DNA of 64,000 nt, from assembly GCF_024701975.1 (NCBI RefSeq), contig NZ_JANLNM010000004.1:471567-535566 (forward strand), written 5' to 3'. Source of the DNA: Variovorax sp. ZS18.2.2. GTDB lineage: Bacteria; Pseudomonadota; Gammaproteobacteria; Burkholderiales; Burkholderiaceae_C. The position numbers and the translations under genes were made by a program. The first letter of the stretch is position 1. Each line of letters opens with the position of its first letter. Shown here in pieces: positions 1 through 8,190 of the stretch. The notes below the pieces were generated by a model. It did no database searches. It was given only the letters and a program-made list of their open reading frames with translations, and was not told the DNA's origin.

Positions 1-564
1 ACCATCCTTGCGCAGATGCGCGAGCGCTTTCCCGATTGGGCGCCGCGCCTGGGCGAAGACCATGTGCTCACGCTCGCGGCGCTGGCCCAGCTCGGCGGCT
101 CCTCCCTCACCGAAGAGGTGGCGTTCGCGATGCAGGCCGACGGCCTGCCCAACACCTTCGTGCCGGGGCGCAACCTGCTGTTCCTCACGCTGGCCGGCGC
201 GCTGGCGTACCGGCGCGGGCTGCAGGTGATCGTCACCGGCGTCTGCGAGACCGACTTCTCGGGCTACCCCGACTGCCGCGACGACACCATGAAGGCGATG
301 CAGCTCGCGCTCTCGCTCGGGCTGGAGCGCCGCCTCGTCATCGAGACGCCGCTCATGTGGATCGACAAGGCCGAGACCTGGCAGATGGCGCAGCGCCTGG
401 GCGGCGAGCCGCTGGTCGAGCTGATCGTGGAAGAGACCCACACCTGCTACCTCGGCGACCGGGTGCATCGGCAGGCGTGGGGTTATGGGTGTGGCGAATG
501 CCCCGCCTGCGATTTGCGCAAGAAGGGCTGGGAGCGTTACGTCGATCAGGCCGCGGCGGGCTGA
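1..564 (+). CDS. queC: 7-cyano-7-deazaguanine synthase QueC (5'-truncated)
   Basis: This enzyme makes preQ0 from 7-carboxy-7-deazaguanine, ATP and ammonia in queuosine tRNA-modification synthesis. The reading frame is open from the first base, so the N-terminus and its ATP-binding loop lie outside the window. Visible family features are the VPGRNLLFLT stretch, the VTGVCETDFSGYPDCRDD segment, and a C-terminal zinc site made of one Cys in HTCY followed by CGECPAC. The last 19 bases overlap the 3' end of the convergent ABC transporter gene. Nothing looks damaged in the visible part. Confidence 0.95.
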   Translation, partial: TILAQMRERFPDWAPRLGEDHVLTLAALAQLGGSSLTEEVAFAMQADGLPNTFVPGRNLLFLTLAGALAYRRGLQVIVTGVCETDFSGYPDCRDDTMKAMQLALSLGLERRLVIETPLMWIDKAETWQMAQRLGGEPLVELIVEETHTCYLGDRVHRQAWGYGCGECPACDLRKKGWERYVDQAAAG

Positions 565-2336
565 GCCGCCGAGGTGTTCAGCCGGTAGCGCGCGCCGCCC
601 GCTGTTCCTTCTTCCTGCGGCACCAGCGTCCAGCGCTGGTTGTGGAAGTCGCCGACCGCCGCGCGGTGCGCGATCGACACCATCGCGCCGCCCGCCGCAT
701 GCACCGTGTCCGACAGCCGCTTGTAGAGCTCGCTTTCGGCCTTGGCGTCGAGGGCGCTGGTGATCTCGTCGGCGAAGAGCCATGCCGGTTTCTTGAGCAG
801 CACGCGTGCGATGGCCAGGCGCTGCTGCTCGCCGCCCGAGAGCTTCTGGCTCCATGAATCGCTGTCGTCGAGGCGGGTGACGAGGTCGGGGAGCAGGGCG
901 TCGGTCAGGGCCTGGCGCAGTTGGTCGTCGGTGAAATCGGCGGCGGGGTTTGGGTAGGTCAGCGCGTCGCGCAGCTTGCCGTCGGGCACGTAGGGGCGTT
1001 GCGGCATGAACACCGCGCCGTCAGGCACCTTCACGTGGCCGCTCGCGAACGGCCAGATGCCGGCGAAGGAGCGGAACAGCGTCGACTTGCCGCTGCCCGA
1101 CGGGCCCTGCAGCAGCACGCTGTCGCCGGGCTTCACGGCCAGCGCGGCGCCGCTCAGCAGCGTGGCGCCGTTGGGCAGGGTCACCGAGAGGTCATCGCTG
1201 CGCAGTTCGGCGGCCTCGTCGCGTTCCAGCGGTATGGCCTGCTCCGCGTGGGCGCGCATCGCGTCGTCGAAGCTGGTCAGGCGGTCGGTGGTGGCGCGCC
1301 AGACGGCCACGCGGTCGTAGTTGTCGACGAACCAGCTCAAGGATTCCTGCACCTTGCCGAAAGCCGACGAGATCTGGATCAACTGGCCCAGATGGATCGC
1401 ACCGCTGAAGAAGCGCGGCGCGGCCACGATGAACGGGAAGATCACCGCGGCCTGTCCGAAGAACGAGGTGAAAGTGATCAGGTTCTTCTGCTGCTTGATG
1501 AGCACCAGGTAGTTGCGCAGCACGCTGCCGAAGCGCAGGTCGAGTTGGCCGTGCTCGACCTTCTCGCCCTTGTCCAGCGCGATCGCCTCGCTGTATTCGC
1601 GCACTCGCACCAGGTGATGCCGGAAGTCGGCCTCGAAGCGCTGTTGCCGGAAGTTGGTATCGATCAGCGGCCGGCCGATGAAGTGCGTGATGACCGTGCC
1701 CACCACGCAGTACACCACTGCCAGCCAGACCATGGCGCCGGCGATCTGGTAGGTCGTGCCGCCCATCGAGAATGCGAAGCTGCCCGACAGCGCCCACAGG
1801 ATGCCGACAAAACTCACCAGCGTGACCACGGCGTTCAAGAGGCCCATCGACAACGTCATCGTGTAGTCGGTGAACAGCTGCATGTCCTCCTGGATCCGCT
1901 GGTCGGGGTTGTCCGGCGTCTGGCCGTCCTTGGTCGCGTAGCGCGCGAGTTCGAGGTGATAGAAGGTGCGGTTGGACATCCAGCGCGTGAGGTAGTCGCG
2001 CGTCATCCAGGTGCGCCAGCGAAGCTGCAGCAGCTGCGTCACATAGAACTTGAGCACCTGCACCGCGATGTTGGCGAAGGCGATCCAGCCGAAGACGCCC
2101 ACCTCGCGCCAGAAGACCACCGAGTCCTTGTTCTGCAACGCGTCGTAGAAGCGCCCGTACCACTGGTTGCCCAGTACCGCCACAAATACATAGAACAGGT
2201 TCAGCGCGACGATGCCCAGCAGCATGACGCGCGCCCGCCATTTCTCTTCAGACCTGAAATAGGGCGCAGACAGCGCAAAGACGCGCTTCAGAACCTGGGC
2301 GAACGTGGCGGCACGCGCCGTGACGGATGAAGACAT
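546..2336 (-). CDS. SbmA/BacA-like ABC transporter, fused permease and ATPase
   Basis: A 596-residue half-transporter. Residues 30-340 hold the SbmA/BacA-type membrane domain (start of a helix near 38-57, others around 85-105, 165-185, 200-222 and 290-310). The C-terminal third is the ATPase, with Walker A GPSGSGKST at 411-419, signature LSGGEQQ at 499-505 and Walker B WLFADE at 519-524. Relatives such as YddA or the mycobacterial Rv1819c type take up peptides, cobalamin or other hydrophilic solutes, so the substrate is not fixed by sequence. GAGGAAA lies about 7 bases upstream of the ATG. It overlaps queC tail to tail by 19 bases. A CTTAA-N6-CTTAA repeat sits 65-80 bases upstream of the start, suggesting response-regulator control. 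Confidence 0.85.
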   Translation of the reverse strand: MSSSVTARAATFAQVLKRVFALSAPYFRSEEKWRARVMLLGIVALNLFYVFVAVLGNQWYGRFYDALQNKDSVVFWREVGVFGWIAFANIAVQVLKFYVTQLLQLRWRTWMTRDYLTRWMSNRTFYHLELARYATKDGQTPDNPDQRIQEDMQLFTDYTMTLSMGLLNAVVTLVSFVGILWALSGSFAFSMGGTTYQIAGAMVWLAVVYCVVGTVITHFIGRPLIDTNFRQQRFEADFRHHLVRVREYSEAIALDKGEKVEHGQLDLRFGSVLRNYLVLIKQQKNLITFTSFFGQAAVIFPFIVAAPRFFSGAIHLGQLIQISSAFGKVQESLSWFVDNYDRVAVWRATTDRLTSFDDAMRAHAEQAIPLERDEAAELRSDDLSVTLPNGATLLSGAALAVKPGDSVLLQGPSGSGKSTLFRSFAGIWPFASGHVKVPDGAVFMPQRPYVPDGKLRDALTYPNPAADFTDDQLRQALTDALLPDLVTRLDDSDSWSQKLSGGEQQRLAIARVLLKKPAWLFADEITSALDAKAESELYKRLSDTVHAAGGAMVSIAHRAAVGDFHNQRWTLVPQEEGTAGGARYRLNTSAAQPAAA

Positions 2337-2383
2337 GCAGGTTTCCTCGCAGGCGCTCGCGCGCCGGACATCGTGAGGAACCC

Positions 2384-2416
2384 ATCGTAGTCAAGTGTTT
2401 CTTAACTGTTTCTTAA
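2384..2416 (-). promoter_or_regulatory. PmrA/QseB-like box and candidate -10 for the ABC transporter
   Basis: CTTAA at 2401-2405 and CTTAA at 2412-2416 repeat with an exact 11-base period inside a larger TGTTTCTTAA direct duplication. This matches the YTTAA-N6-YTTAA pattern known for PmrA/BasR and QseB response regulators. On the minus strand, TACGAT at 2389-2384 begins 11 bases beyond the box and could be the -10 element, which places the box over the -35 position. The functional reading is inferred. Confidence 0.45.
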
Positions 2417-2430
2417 ATGTTCGCCAATCG

Positions 2431-2991
2431 TCAGCGCAGCAGAACCCGCGCAGCCGTCGCAAGGAAGTGCGCCAGCGGTGGCGTCTTCAGCCCTTCGACC
2501 TTCGCCTCTTCATCCCACAACCGCAGCCGAACAGCATCGTTGGCCCACCGATGCTCGGCAAAACGAGTCGCCGCCGCCGCATCCATCACCCCGCCCTGCA
2601 ACGCCAGGCTGCGCACCGAATCCGGCGAGAGCTTCGAGAAATAGTCCGGCCGCGTTGCGCACAGGTAGCGCTTCGCATCCACGTGCAGGCGGATCGGCTC
2701 GCGCACTTCCACGTCGAAAGCGCCGCGCAGCAGGGGCAGTGCAATGTACTGATGGCGGTCGTCGATGCCCAGCTCGGTGGGCGACTGCGACAGCGTCTGG
2801 TGCTCGGCGATCAGCAGGTGTCCGAGGTCGTGCAGCAGCGCGGCCGTGACGAGCGCATCGCCCGCACCTGCCTGCTCGGCGAGCCACGCGCATTGCAATG
2901 CGTGCTCCAACTGCGACACCGGCTCACCTGCGTAGGCAACCCCGCCGCGTTCGGCGAACAGGCGGGCAATCTCGGCAAGGTCGAGTGTCAT
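2431..2991 (-). CDS. PhnZ-like HD-domain phosphonate oxygenase
   Basis: A 186-residue HD-domain protein of the family associated with phosphonate degradation. PhnZ is a mixed-valence di-iron oxygenase that cleaves 2-amino-1-hydroxyethylphosphonate to glycine and phosphate. The PhnZ residue set appears to be present with near-constant offset: Tyr20 and Glu23 (substrate recognition), His30, His54-Asp55, His58, His80, His103, Lys107 and Asp160. Tyr20/Glu23 argues for PhnZ over the trimethylated-substrate enzyme TmpB, as far as I recall those families. It is divergent from the aminoethylphosphonate importer operon. The usual partner hydroxylase PhnY is not in the window, so its substrate must come from elsewhere or differ. 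Confidence 0.85.
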   Translation of the reverse strand: MTLDLAEIARLFAERGGVAYAGEPVSQLEHALQCAWLAEQAGAGDALVTAALLHDLGHLLIAEHQTLSQSPTELGIDDRHQYIALPLLRGAFDVEVREPIRLHVDAKRYLCATRPDYFSKLSPDSVRSLALQGGVMDAAAATRFAEHRWANDAVRLRLWDEEAKVEGLKTPPLAHFLATAARVLLR

Positions 2992-3041
2992 GGAATTGAA
3001 ACGAAGCGCGTGCGACAGCCTGTAGAGCGTCGCCGCACGCC

Positions 3042-3059
3042 ATGACGCCCGTGTGACGC
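3042..3059 (-). promoter_or_regulatory. Pho-box-like repeat facing the HD oxygenase gene
   Basis: Read on the minus strand, GCGTCAC and GCGTCAT are spaced by four bases (11-base period), keeping the GTCA(C/T) core of PhoB half-sites. It lies 51-68 bases upstream of the HD-oxygenase start. No convincing -10 was seen at the right distance, so this box is weaker than the neighbouring plus-strand one. Confidence 0.35.
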
Positions 3060-3061
3060 GC

Positions 3062-3079
3062 CTGACAAACCCCTGTCAC
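3062..3079 (+). promoter_or_regulatory. Pho-box-like repeat facing the phosphonate importer operon
   Basis: CTGACAA-ACCC-CTGTCAC matches the PhoB consensus (CTGTCAT, four-base spacer, CTGTCAC) at 5 of 7 and 7 of 7 half-site positions. The half-sites have the required 11-base period. It lies 88-105 bases upstream of the binding-protein ATG, with a weak CAGCAT at 3090-3095 as possible -10. Phosphate-starvation control fits a phosphonate locus but is inferred. Confidence 0.5.
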
Positions 3080-3166
3080 ATGGTGCTGCCAGCATCGCCG
3101 CGTTCACGGCCACGCCGTGCGTACTTTTGTCCGCGTCATTTCAATCATCGCCAGGGATTTCCCATC

Positions 3167-4201
3167 ATGCTGCTTCGCTTCATCCGTCGTGCCGCCGTAC
3201 CGGCCGCCCTGTTCTCGCTGGCGTTCGCCGCTTCCGCGCAGGGCCGCACCGAGCTGCTGGTCTACACCGCGCTCGAAGCCGACCAGGTGCAGGCCTACAA
3301 GGCCGCGTTCGAAAAGGAAAACCCGAACATCGAGCTGAAGTTCGTGCGCGACTCGACCGGCATCGTCACCGCCAAGCTGCTGGCCGAAAAGGCCAACCCG
3401 CAGGCCGACGTGGTGTGGGGCCTGGCCGCCACCTCGCTGATGCTGCTCGACAAGGAAGGCATGCTCCAGCCCTACGCGCCCAAGGGCCTGGCCGCCATCA
3501 AGCCCACCATGCGCGATCCGGCCAACCCGCCCAAGTGGGTCGGCATGGACGTGTGGTCGTCGGCCATCTGCTTCAACACCGTCGAAGCACAGAAGAAGAG
3601 CCTGCCCAAGCCGACCAGCTGGGCCGACCTGACCAACCCGGTCTACAAGGGCCAGATCACCATGCCCAACCCCGCGGCATCGGGCACGGGCTACCTGATG
3701 GTTTCGGGCTGGATCCAGATGATGGGTGAAGAAAACGCGTGGAAGTACATGGACGCGCTGCACCAGAACATCGGCATCTACAGCCAGTCGGGCAGCAAGC
3801 CCTGCCGCCAGGCCGGCGCCGGCGAATTCGCGCTCGGCATGTCCTTCGAATACCGCGCCAACAAGACCAAGCGCGACGGCGCACCGATCGACATCGTGCT
3901 GCCGAAGGAAGGCCTCGGCTGGGACATGGAAGCCACCGGCATCATCAAGACGAGCAAGAAGCAGGACGCCGCCAAGGCGCTGGCCGACTGGGCCGTCACC
4001 AAGCAGGCCAACGAGCTCTACGCGAAGAACTTCGCCGTGCTCGCGCTGCCGGGCATCCAGGAGAAGCTCGAGTTCGTGCCGGGCGATGTCGAGAAGCTGC
4101 TCGCCAAGAACGACTTCACCTGGGCCGCTGCCAACCGCGACCGCATCCTGACGGAATGGTCCAAGCGCTACGAATCCAAGTCGGAAAAGAAGCCCATGTA
4201 A
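3167..4201 (+). CDS. 2-aminoethylphosphonate-type ABC transporter substrate-binding protein
   Basis: A 344-residue periplasmic binding protein. The chosen ATG gives a clean signal peptide, RFIRRAAVPAALFSLAFAASA, with cleavage after ASA; an upstream in-frame ATG at 3053 lacks such a start. The mature part is of the extracellular solute-binding family that holds both Fe(III) and aminoethylphosphonate receptors (VVWGLAATS, DVWSSAICFN, MPNPAASGTGY). The assignment to aminoethylphosphonate rests on the downstream ATPase, fused permease, FAD oxidoreductase and phosphonatase in one co-directional run. It is first in that operon and is followed 23 bases later by the ATPase. Pho-box-like repeats lie upstream. 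Confidence 0.85.
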   Translation: MLLRFIRRAAVPAALFSLAFAASAQGRTELLVYTALEADQVQAYKAAFEKENPNIELKFVRDSTGIVTAKLLAEKANPQADVVWGLAATSLMLLDKEGMLQPYAPKGLAAIKPTMRDPANPPKWVGMDVWSSAICFNTVEAQKKSLPKPTSWADLTNPVYKGQITMPNPAASGTGYLMVSGWIQMMGEENAWKYMDALHQNIGIYSQSGSKPCRQAGAGEFALGMSFEYRANKTKRDGAPIDIVLPKEGLGWDMEATGIIKTSKKQDAAKALADWAVTKQANELYAKNFAVLALPGIQEKLEFVPGDVEKLLAKNDFTWAAANRDRILTEWSKRYESKSEKKPM

Positions 4202-4224
4202 TCCGGCTTCCGGACAAGCAGCAC

Positions 4225-5298
4225 ATGACGAGCTTTCTTTCTCTCCGCGGCATCGGCAAGTCCTTTGGTGCCACCCGCGTGCTCGACGGCATCGATCTCG
4301 ATATCGAGCCGGGCGAATTCGTGTGCCTGCTCGGTCCCTCGGGTTGCGGCAAGACCACGCTGCTGCGCATCGTGTGCGGCATCGAGCGTGCCGACAGCGG
4401 GCAGATCCTGCTCGGCGGCCAGGACATCGCGGGCCTGCCGCCCGCGGCGCGCGGCTTCGGCGTGGTGTTCCAGTCGTATGCGCTGTTCCCCAACCTCACG
4501 GCGGCGCAGAACATCGCCTACGGCCTGCATCCCACCGGCGCGCTGGCGCGCGAGATGGCCAAGCGCTCGCGCGAGATGCTCGACCTCGTGGGCCTCACCG
4601 CGCATGCCGACAAATACCCGGTGCAACTCTCGGGCGGCCAGCAGCAGCGCATCGCGCTGGCGCGCGCCCTCGCGCCGAACCCACGCCTGCTGCTGCTCGA
4701 CGAGCCGCTCTCAGCGCTCGACGCGCAGGTGCGCGCGAGCCTGCGCAGCGAAATCCGTGCGCTGCAGAGGCGCCTGGGCATCGTCACCATCATGGTCACG
4801 CACGACCAGGAAGAAGCGCTCTCGATGGCCGACCGCGTGGTGCTGATGCACAACGGCCGCATCGAGCAGGCCGGCACGCCCGATGAGCTGTACCGCCAGC
4901 CGCGCACCCGTTTCGTGGCCGGTTTTGTCGGCCGCATGAACATGCTGCCCGCCACCGTGCTGGCCGACGGCAAGGTGCGTGTGCGCGACAGCGAGCTGTT
5001 CTGCGCGCCCGGCAACCTCAGCGTCGGTTCGCAGGCCACCGTGGGCATCCGCCCCGAACATGTGGTGGTCAAGCGCTTCGGCACCGAGCTCGGCGCCAAC
5101 AGCTTTGCGGCGCGCCTGCTCGACACGGAATTCTTCGGCAACCGCACCTCGGCGCGGCTGGCCTGCGAACCGCTCGGTATCGAGATCGAAGCCGAGTTGC
5201 CCGCCGATGCGCGCAGCGGCGGCGAGGAGCCGCTGGTGCCCAGCAGCATGGTGCACATCCAACTGCCCCTGAATGCGCTGTCGGTCCTGGCGCGCTGA
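4225..5298 (+). CDS. 2-aminoethylphosphonate-type ABC transporter ATPase
   Basis: A 357-residue ATPase of the Fe3+/spermidine/aminoethylphosphonate class. Walker A GPSGCGKT is at 37-44, followed by the Q-loop region FQSYALFPNLT, signature LSGGQQQ, Walker B LLLLDEP and the switch MVTHDQ. The last 100 residues form a TOBE-type regulatory tail (TVGIRPEHVVV onward). The frame is open well upstream, but the ATG at 4225 begins directly with the conserved FLSLRGIGKSFG strand, which fixes the start. It drives the fused permease that begins eight bases after its stop. Confidence 0.88.
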   Translation: MTSFLSLRGIGKSFGATRVLDGIDLDIEPGEFVCLLGPSGCGKTTLLRIVCGIERADSGQILLGGQDIAGLPPAARGFGVVFQSYALFPNLTAAQNIAYGLHPTGALAREMAKRSREMLDLVGLTAHADKYPVQLSGGQQQRIALARALAPNPRLLLLDEPLSALDAQVRASLRSEIRALQRRLGIVTIMVTHDQEEALSMADRVVLMHNGRIEQAGTPDELYRQPRTRFVAGFVGRMNMLPATVLADGKVRVRDSELFCAPGNLSVGSQATVGIRPEHVVVKRFGTELGANSFAARLLDTEFFGNRTSARLACEPLGIEIEAELPADARSGGEEPLVPSSMVHIQLPLNALSVLAR

Positions 5299-5306
5299 GC
5301 CACGCC

Positions 5307-7022
5307 ATGAGCAGCACCCCTGACGCCATCGCCGTCGTGCCGGTGGCGATATCGTGCAGCAGCGCGTTCGACCGCGAGCGCTGGCTCACCGGCGCGGCCG
5401 TTGCACTGGTCGTTCTGCTGCTGGTCGTGATCGTCGCGCTGCCCGTCGGCGCGCTGGTCGGCCAGAGCTTCTTCGATCGCGCCGGCGCTTTTGTCGGCCT
5501 CGCGAACTTCGCGCGCTACCTCGACAGCCCGGCGCTCGTGCAATCGGCCTTCAACAGCCTGTGGATCGCCGCGATCAGCGCCGTGATCTGCACGGCCATC
5601 GCCTACGTGTTCGCCTATGCGCTGACGCTCTCGTGCATGCCGGCCAAGGGCGTGCTGCGTGCGGTGGCGCTCATTCCGCTGCTCGCGCCCTCGCTGCTGC
5701 CGGCCATCAGCCTGGTCTACCTGTTCGGCAACCAGGGGCTCTTCAAGGGGCTGATGGGCGGTGCCACGATCTACGGCCCGCTGGGCATCGTGCTCGGCTC
5801 GGTGTTCTGGACGCTGCCGCATGCGCTGCTGATCCTCACGACCGCCATGGCCACGTCCGACGGCCGTCTCTATGAGGCGGCGCAGACGCTCGGCGCCTCG
5901 CGCTGGCGCATCTTCCGCACCGTGACGCTGCCGGCCTCGCGCTACGGCCTCATCGTGGCCGCGATGGTGGTGTTCGTGCTGGTCATCACCGACTTCGGCG
6001 TGCCCAAGGTGGTCGGCGGCCAGACCGGCGTGCTCGCGACCGACATCTACAAGCAGGTGGTCGGGCAGCAGAACTTCCAGATGGGCGCGGTGGTCGGGCT
6101 CGTGCTGCTGATTCCGGCGGTGCTGTCTTTCCTGGTCGAGCGCCGCGTGCGCAGCAAGCAGGCGGCGGCGCTCTCGGCGCGCGCCACGCCGTACCAGCCC
6201 GAACCCGTGGCGTCGCGCGACCGCGCGCTGCTCGTTTTCTGCGTGCTCACGGCCTGTGCCATCCTCGTGATGATCGGCATGGCGGTGTTCGCATCGCTCG
6301 CCACCTACTGGCCCTACCAGCTCGCGCCGTCGTTGAAGAACTACGACTTCAGCAACATGGATGGCGGCGGCTGGGGCAGCTACTTCAACTCGCTGCGGCT
6401 CGCGCTGTGCGCCGCAGTGGCGGGCGCGCTCGTCACTTTCGTCTCGGCCTATCTGGTGGAGAAGCCGCGCCATTTCGGCCTGCTGCGCGAACTGCTCAAC
6501 CTGCTCGCGAACCTGCCGCTCGCGGTGCCGGGGCTGGTGCTGGGCGTGGGCTACATCTTCTTCTTCATCTCGCCGTCGAATCCGCTGAACGGGCTCTACG
6601 GCGGCATGACGATCCTGGTCATCTGCACCGTGGCGCACTTCTTCTCGGTGGCGCACCTCACCTCGCTCACCGCGCTGCGCCAGCTCGACCGCGAGTACGA
6701 GCTGGTGTCCGAGTCGATGGGCGTGCCGTTCTGGCACACGATCTGGCGCGTGCACCTGCCGGTGGCGCTGCCGACCGTGCTCAACGTGGGCGGCTATTTC
6801 TTCGTCAACGCGATGACCACCGTGTCGGCCGTCGTGTTCCTCTACTCGCCGCAGACCACGCTGGCCGCCATCGCCGTGCTCAACATGGACGACGCCGGCG
6901 ACGTGGCGCCCGCGGCCGCCATGGCCTCGCTGATCATGCTCACGGCCGCCATCGGCCGCGGCGTGTTCGCACTGGCCGGGCACTGGACGCTCAAGCGCAC
7001 CCAAGCCTGGAGAAACCGGTGA
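5307..7022 (+). CDS. 2-aminoethylphosphonate-type ABC transporter permease (fused two-domain)
   Basis: A 571-residue inner-membrane permease made of two binding-protein-dependent transport domains in one chain, roughly 70-275 and 340-565. Each has about six helices and an EAA-type cytoplasmic loop (EAAQTLGASRWRIFRTVTLP in the first; a looser form ending RVHLPVALP in the second). Such fused permeases are normal for Fe3+ and aminoethylphosphonate importers, so no separate partner is expected. The stop overlaps the ATG of the next gene as TGATG, indicating translational coupling to the catabolic FAD enzyme. Confidence 0.88.
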   Translation: MSSTPDAIAVVPVAISCSSAFDRERWLTGAAVALVVLLLVVIVALPVGALVGQSFFDRAGAFVGLANFARYLDSPALVQSAFNSLWIAAISAVICTAIAYVFAYALTLSCMPAKGVLRAVALIPLLAPSLLPAISLVYLFGNQGLFKGLMGGATIYGPLGIVLGSVFWTLPHALLILTTAMATSDGRLYEAAQTLGASRWRIFRTVTLPASRYGLIVAAMVVFVLVITDFGVPKVVGGQTGVLATDIYKQVVGQQNFQMGAVVGLVLLIPAVLSFLVERRVRSKQAAALSARATPYQPEPVASRDRALLVFCVLTACAILVMIGMAVFASLATYWPYQLAPSLKNYDFSNMDGGGWGSYFNSLRLALCAAVAGALVTFVSAYLVEKPRHFGLLRELLNLLANLPLAVPGLVLGVGYIFFFISPSNPLNGLYGGMTILVICTVAHFFSVAHLTSLTALRQLDREYELVSESMGVPFWHTIWRVHLPVALPTVLNVGGYFFVNAMTTVSAVVFLYSPQTTLAAIAVLNMDDAGDVAPAAAMASLIMLTAAIGRGVFALAGHWTLKRTQAWRNR

Positions 7023-8152
7023 TGCCCGGAACCCCAAAGGACAGCTTCGACCTCATCGTCGTCGGCGCCGGCATCGTCGGCCTGGCGCATGCCTACACCG
7101 CCGCGCAGCGCGGCCTCAAGGTCTGCGTGGTCGAGCGCGATGCGGCCTGCATCGGCGCATCGATCCGCAACTTCGGCTTCATCACCATCTCGGGCCAGGC
7201 GCCGGGCGACACCTGGCGCCGCGCGATGCATGCGCGCGAGGTCTGGCAGCGCGTGGCGCCGGAGGCCCGCATCGACATCGTGCACCGCAACCTCTGGCTC
7301 GCGGCCTACCGTCCCGAGGCGCATGCGGTGCTCGAAGCCTTCATGCGCACGCCGATGGGCGAAGGCTGCGAGCTGCTCGATGCAGACGACGCGCAGGCCA
7401 AGGCGCCCGCCATGAGCCTGGCCGATGCGCGCTCGGTGCTGTTCAGCCCACACGAACTGCGCATCGAGTCGCGCACCGCCATCGGCCTGCTCACCCAATG
7501 GCTGGCCGAGGTGCATGGCGTCGTGTTCCGCTTCGGCGAGACCGTGCACGAGGTGGAAACGCCGCGCGTGCGCACCTCGCGCGGCATGCTCCGCGGCGAG
7601 CGCGTGGTGGTCTGCACCAACTCCGACCTGCACGACCTCTTCGCCGACCGCATCGCCGCCTATGACCTCACGCTGTGCCGCCTGCAGATGCTGCGCGTGA
7701 AGCCCGAGGCGGGCTTCCGCCTGCCGGGCTCGGTGATGACGGACCTGAGCCTCGTGCGCTACGAGGGCTACAACACGCTGCCCGAGGCCGCCGCGCTGCG
7801 CGCGCGGCTGCAGGAGGAAGAGGCGGCGTCGCTCGCGCACGGCATCCACCTGATCGTGGTGCAGAGCGCCGACGGCTCGCTCGTGGTCGGCGATTCGCAC
7901 CACTACGGCGATGCACCCGAGCCCTTCGCGATGGAAGAGGTCGACCAGCTCATCCTGCGCCACCTGCGCAGCACGCTCAACCTGGAGACGGCGCAGGTCA
8001 CCGAACGCTGGACCGGCGTCTATCCGTCGTCGAAGACCACGCCCTGCGTGATCGACGCACCCGACGATGCCACGCGCGTGGTGCTGGTCACCAGCGGCAG
8101 CGGCGCGAGCACCGGCTTCGGCATCGCGCACGACGTTCTCGACGCGTGGTGA
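7022..8152 (+). CDS. FAD-dependent oxidoreductase of the phosphonate-catabolism type
   Basis: A 376-residue D-amino-acid-oxidase-fold protein with a dinucleotide loop GAGIVGL at 15-21 and the ribose-binding Glu in VVERD. It belongs to the FAD oxidoreductase family repeatedly found in phosphonate operons. Characterised relatives oxidise 2-aminoethylphosphonate or its N-methyl form to phosphonoacetaldehyde. Here it sits between the importer and phosphonoacetaldehyde hydrolase with no PhnW transaminase in sight, so it most plausibly supplies the PhnX substrate. Start and stop both overlap neighbours or nearly do. Whether the substrate is plain or N-methylated cannot be told from sequence. Confidence 0.82.
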   Translation: MPGTPKDSFDLIVVGAGIVGLAHAYTAAQRGLKVCVVERDAACIGASIRNFGFITISGQAPGDTWRRAMHAREVWQRVAPEARIDIVHRNLWLAAYRPEAHAVLEAFMRTPMGEGCELLDADDAQAKAPAMSLADARSVLFSPHELRIESRTAIGLLTQWLAEVHGVVFRFGETVHEVETPRVRTSRGMLRGERVVVCTNSDLHDLFADRIAAYDLTLCRLQMLRVKPEAGFRLPGSVMTDLSLVRYEGYNTLPEAAALRARLQEEEAASLAHGIHLIVVQSADGSLVVGDSHHYGDAPEPFAMEEVDQLILRHLRSTLNLETAQVTERWTGVYPSSKTTPCVIDAPDDATRVVLVTSGSGASTGFGIAHDVLDAW

Positions 8153-8190
8153 TGCGCACCTCGCCGATCCCTTCCATCCCTTCAGCCGCC

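Noticed and set aside
4518..7037. Long minus-strand open frame of 839 codons across the phosphonate ATPase and permease
   Set aside because: Its translation is His/Arg/Glu-rich without domain character and lies antisense to two clear transporter genes. High GC makes such shadow frames common.
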